Of a stretch of DNA of 64,000 bases, positions 62,505 through 64,000 are shown one piece after another. The stretch covers positions 1 to 64,000 of the forward strand of contig CAMDCV010000017.1 of the NCBI GenBank assembly GCA_945890645.1, written 5' to 3'. Made by a program: the position numbers and the translations under genes. How positions within the stretch are numbered: the stretch's first letter is position 1; each line of letters opens with the position of its first letter. The DNA comes from Akkermansia muciniphila. GTDB lineage: Bacteria; Verrucomicrobiota; Verrucomicrobiia; Verrucomicrobiales; Akkermansiaceae. The notes under the pieces were generated by a model that saw only the letters and a list, made by a program, of their open reading frames with translations, was not told the origin of the DNA and made no database searches.

Positions 62505-64000
62505 TGAGTTACCAGGTCTTCGCCCGCAAATACCGCCCCGCCACCTTCGATGATGTTCTGGGCCAAGATCACGTCGTGCGCACGCTGCGCAATGCGATCG
62601 AACAAAAACGCTTGGCACATGCCTACCTGTTCGTCGGCCCGCGTGGCACCGGCAAGACCTCCACCGCACGGATTTTCGCCAAGGCACTCAATGGCCCCGG
62701 CGGTCCAAAAGTTGACTTCGATCCCAATGATCCCGTCTGCCTGCAAATCGCCGAAGGTACTTCGCTCGATGTGGTCGAGATCGACGGTGCCTCAAACAAC
62801 GGCGTCGATGAAGTGCGAGCGCTGCGCGAATCCGTGAACTACGCACCGATGCACGGGCAGTTTAAAATTTATTACATCGACGAGGTGCACATGCTCACCA
62901 ACCAAGCATTCAATGCCCTGCTGAAAACTCTCGAAGAACCGCCTCCGCACGTGAAGTTCATCTTTGCTACCACCGAGGTACATAAAATTTTACCGACCAT
63001 TCTCTCGCGTTGCCAACGCTTTGACCTTCGTCCCATCCCCACGGAAATCATCGCCGAGCATTTGCTCCATATCGCATCGAAAGAAGGCGTCACGCTCGAT
63101 CAAGCCGCCGCGTGGGCGATTGCCAAAGGAGCCGATGGCGGCATGCGCGATGCGCAGTCGATGCTCGATCAACTCGTTGCCTTTTGCGGCAATCAGATCA
63201 CCGAGCCGGACGTATTGAACATTTTCGGTTTCACTTCTCGGGAAACCATCGCCTCACTGTGCGATGCAATTTTTCAAAAGAACACCGCCGCCGCCTTGCA
63301 GATCATCCAGCGCGAGGCTTCAACTGGTCGCGATGTCTCACAACTGCTCAATGAACTCATCGGAGCCCTGCGCGCGATCATCGTCGCCAAGGTTGATCCC
63401 AACGCACCCAATGAAGGCATTCCGCTTGCCATTTGGGAACAATTGTTAGAGTCGTCGAAAAATTGCAAAGCCGATCGTTTGCTCGCCGTGATCGATGTCT
63501 TTGGCGATACCGAAGGTCGCATGAAATGGGCCAGCAATCGCAAACTGCACCTTGAACTCGGCGTGATTAAGGCGATCCAAGTCGTGGGTGAAGCCCGCAT
63601 TTCGGATATCATCCATGTGTTATCCACATCGTCAGGTTACTTCGCCGATGCTCCCACCGCCACCCCGCCCGTAGCGCCCTCAAGTCCCGAAGAAGAACCT
63701 GTGAAGCAGGAAACACTTGAGCCTGCACCTGTCGTCGTAACGAGTCCCCTAGAAGTAGCCGCGCCACAAGTCGCCGCGCCCACCCCTGCCCCACGTGCGC
63801 CAAGCAAGCCGCTCGATGCCTTCGCCGCTCTCGATGCGATGATCGACTCTGCCACGGATCGCCCCGAGGAAGAAGCGCCCGTCGCCGTGGCAGCCCCCGT
63901 CATCGCGCCGCTAGCGCCACCACCACCCAAGGAAACACCGCGAGAAGCCGATGATTATCAAAAGGATCCACTCATTCAAAAAGCCCTCGAAATTTTCTCC
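62505..64000 (+). CDS. dnaX: DNA polymerase III gamma/tau subunit, 5' part
   Basis: DnaX is the clamp-loader ATPase. GTG start, then YQVFARKYRPATFDDVLGQ, Walker A GPRGTGKT (45-52), YYIDEVHMLT (DEVH box), LSRCQRFDLRP. The usual four-Cys zinc module after the Walker A motif is nearly gone: only Cys79 remains. A Pro/Ala/Glu-rich tail begins near residue 385. The gene runs off the window, so frameshift or tau forms cannot be judged. Confidence 0.93.

Noticed and set aside
1-64000. GTTAGA/TCTAAC as an enriched word, possibly an uptake or methylation motif
   Set aside because: It catches the eye because Leu TTA codons often precede GAA/GAG, but my rough hand count over both strands (about 35) is close to chance for a 6-mer. 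A codon-pair test for TTA-GAN would settle whether any context bias exists.
1-64000. tRNA, rRNA, CRISPR arrays, integrases, IS transposases, att sites
   Set aside because: I checked the intergenic stretches by eye and found none. No direct-repeat arrays with spacers are visible.

Overview
The window reads as ordinary chromosome of a Verrucomicrobiota bacterium. Four things point there: three prepilin genes of the Verru_Chthon cassette type; SOS-type operators of the form TGTTC-N4-GAACA at recA and at one other gene; an ECF sigma factor paired with a Ser/Thr kinase carrying a formylglycine-enzyme-like domain; and a secreted sulfatase plus large secreted tandem-repeat proteins. I see no prophage, integrase, transposase gene, CRISPR array, rRNA or tRNA. 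Genes are dense, on both strands, and convergent neighbours often touch or overlap.

Layout. 1-0.44 kb: end of a HAD hydrolase. 0.5-4.9 kb: a nitrogen module, with an outer-membrane barrel gene divergent from two tandem ammonium transporter genes; each of the three has a good sigma-54 (-24/-12) promoter. 5-11.8 kb: coaX, an envelope repeat protein, a DEAD-box helicase, an isolated eboE-like gene, a membrane lipoprotein, coaD. 11.9-16 kb: a 1360-residue secreted protein (CAP-like domain plus six tandem domains). 16-23.9 kb: asnS, an L,D-transpeptidase, kbl, Verru_Chthon prepilins D-B-C, galE, a Tyr-rich lipoprotein. 24-29 kb: hflK-hflC, a DJ-1 protein, argD-argF. 29-32 kb: purF and purM. 32-45 kb: a GH10-like hydrolase, fabG, sixA, small envelope proteins, rlpA, der, a sulfatase, IMPase and PfkB family enzymes, queA, a CysJ-like flavoprotein. 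46-51 kb: operon ilvE-mcsA-mcsB-clpC. 51-53.5 kb: the radical SAM/DUF4130 DNA-repair-type pair. 54-58 kb: a eukaryote-type proS, an RlmM-like methyltransferase, recA. 58-62 kb: ECF sigma, Ser/Thr kinase, OsmC. The window ends in a rhodanese gene and a dnaX cut by the edge.

How genes work together. The sigma-54 sites tie a candidate ammonium pore in the outer membrane to two inner-membrane ammonium channels. The SOS-type boxes tie the poorly characterised radical SAM/DUF4130 pair to recA. McsA-McsB-ClpC is the arginine-phosphorylation proteolysis module best known from Firmicutes, here without ctsR next to it and with ilvE in front. CoaX and CoaD are two CoA-biosynthesis steps.

Intergenic DNA carries a family of structured repeats. 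The clearest are two inverted copies of a roughly 143-base element at 29.1 and 41.9 kb, whose hairpin stems differ by compensating changes. Related or similar hairpins lie at 9.3, 46.1, 51.3 and 57.0 kb.
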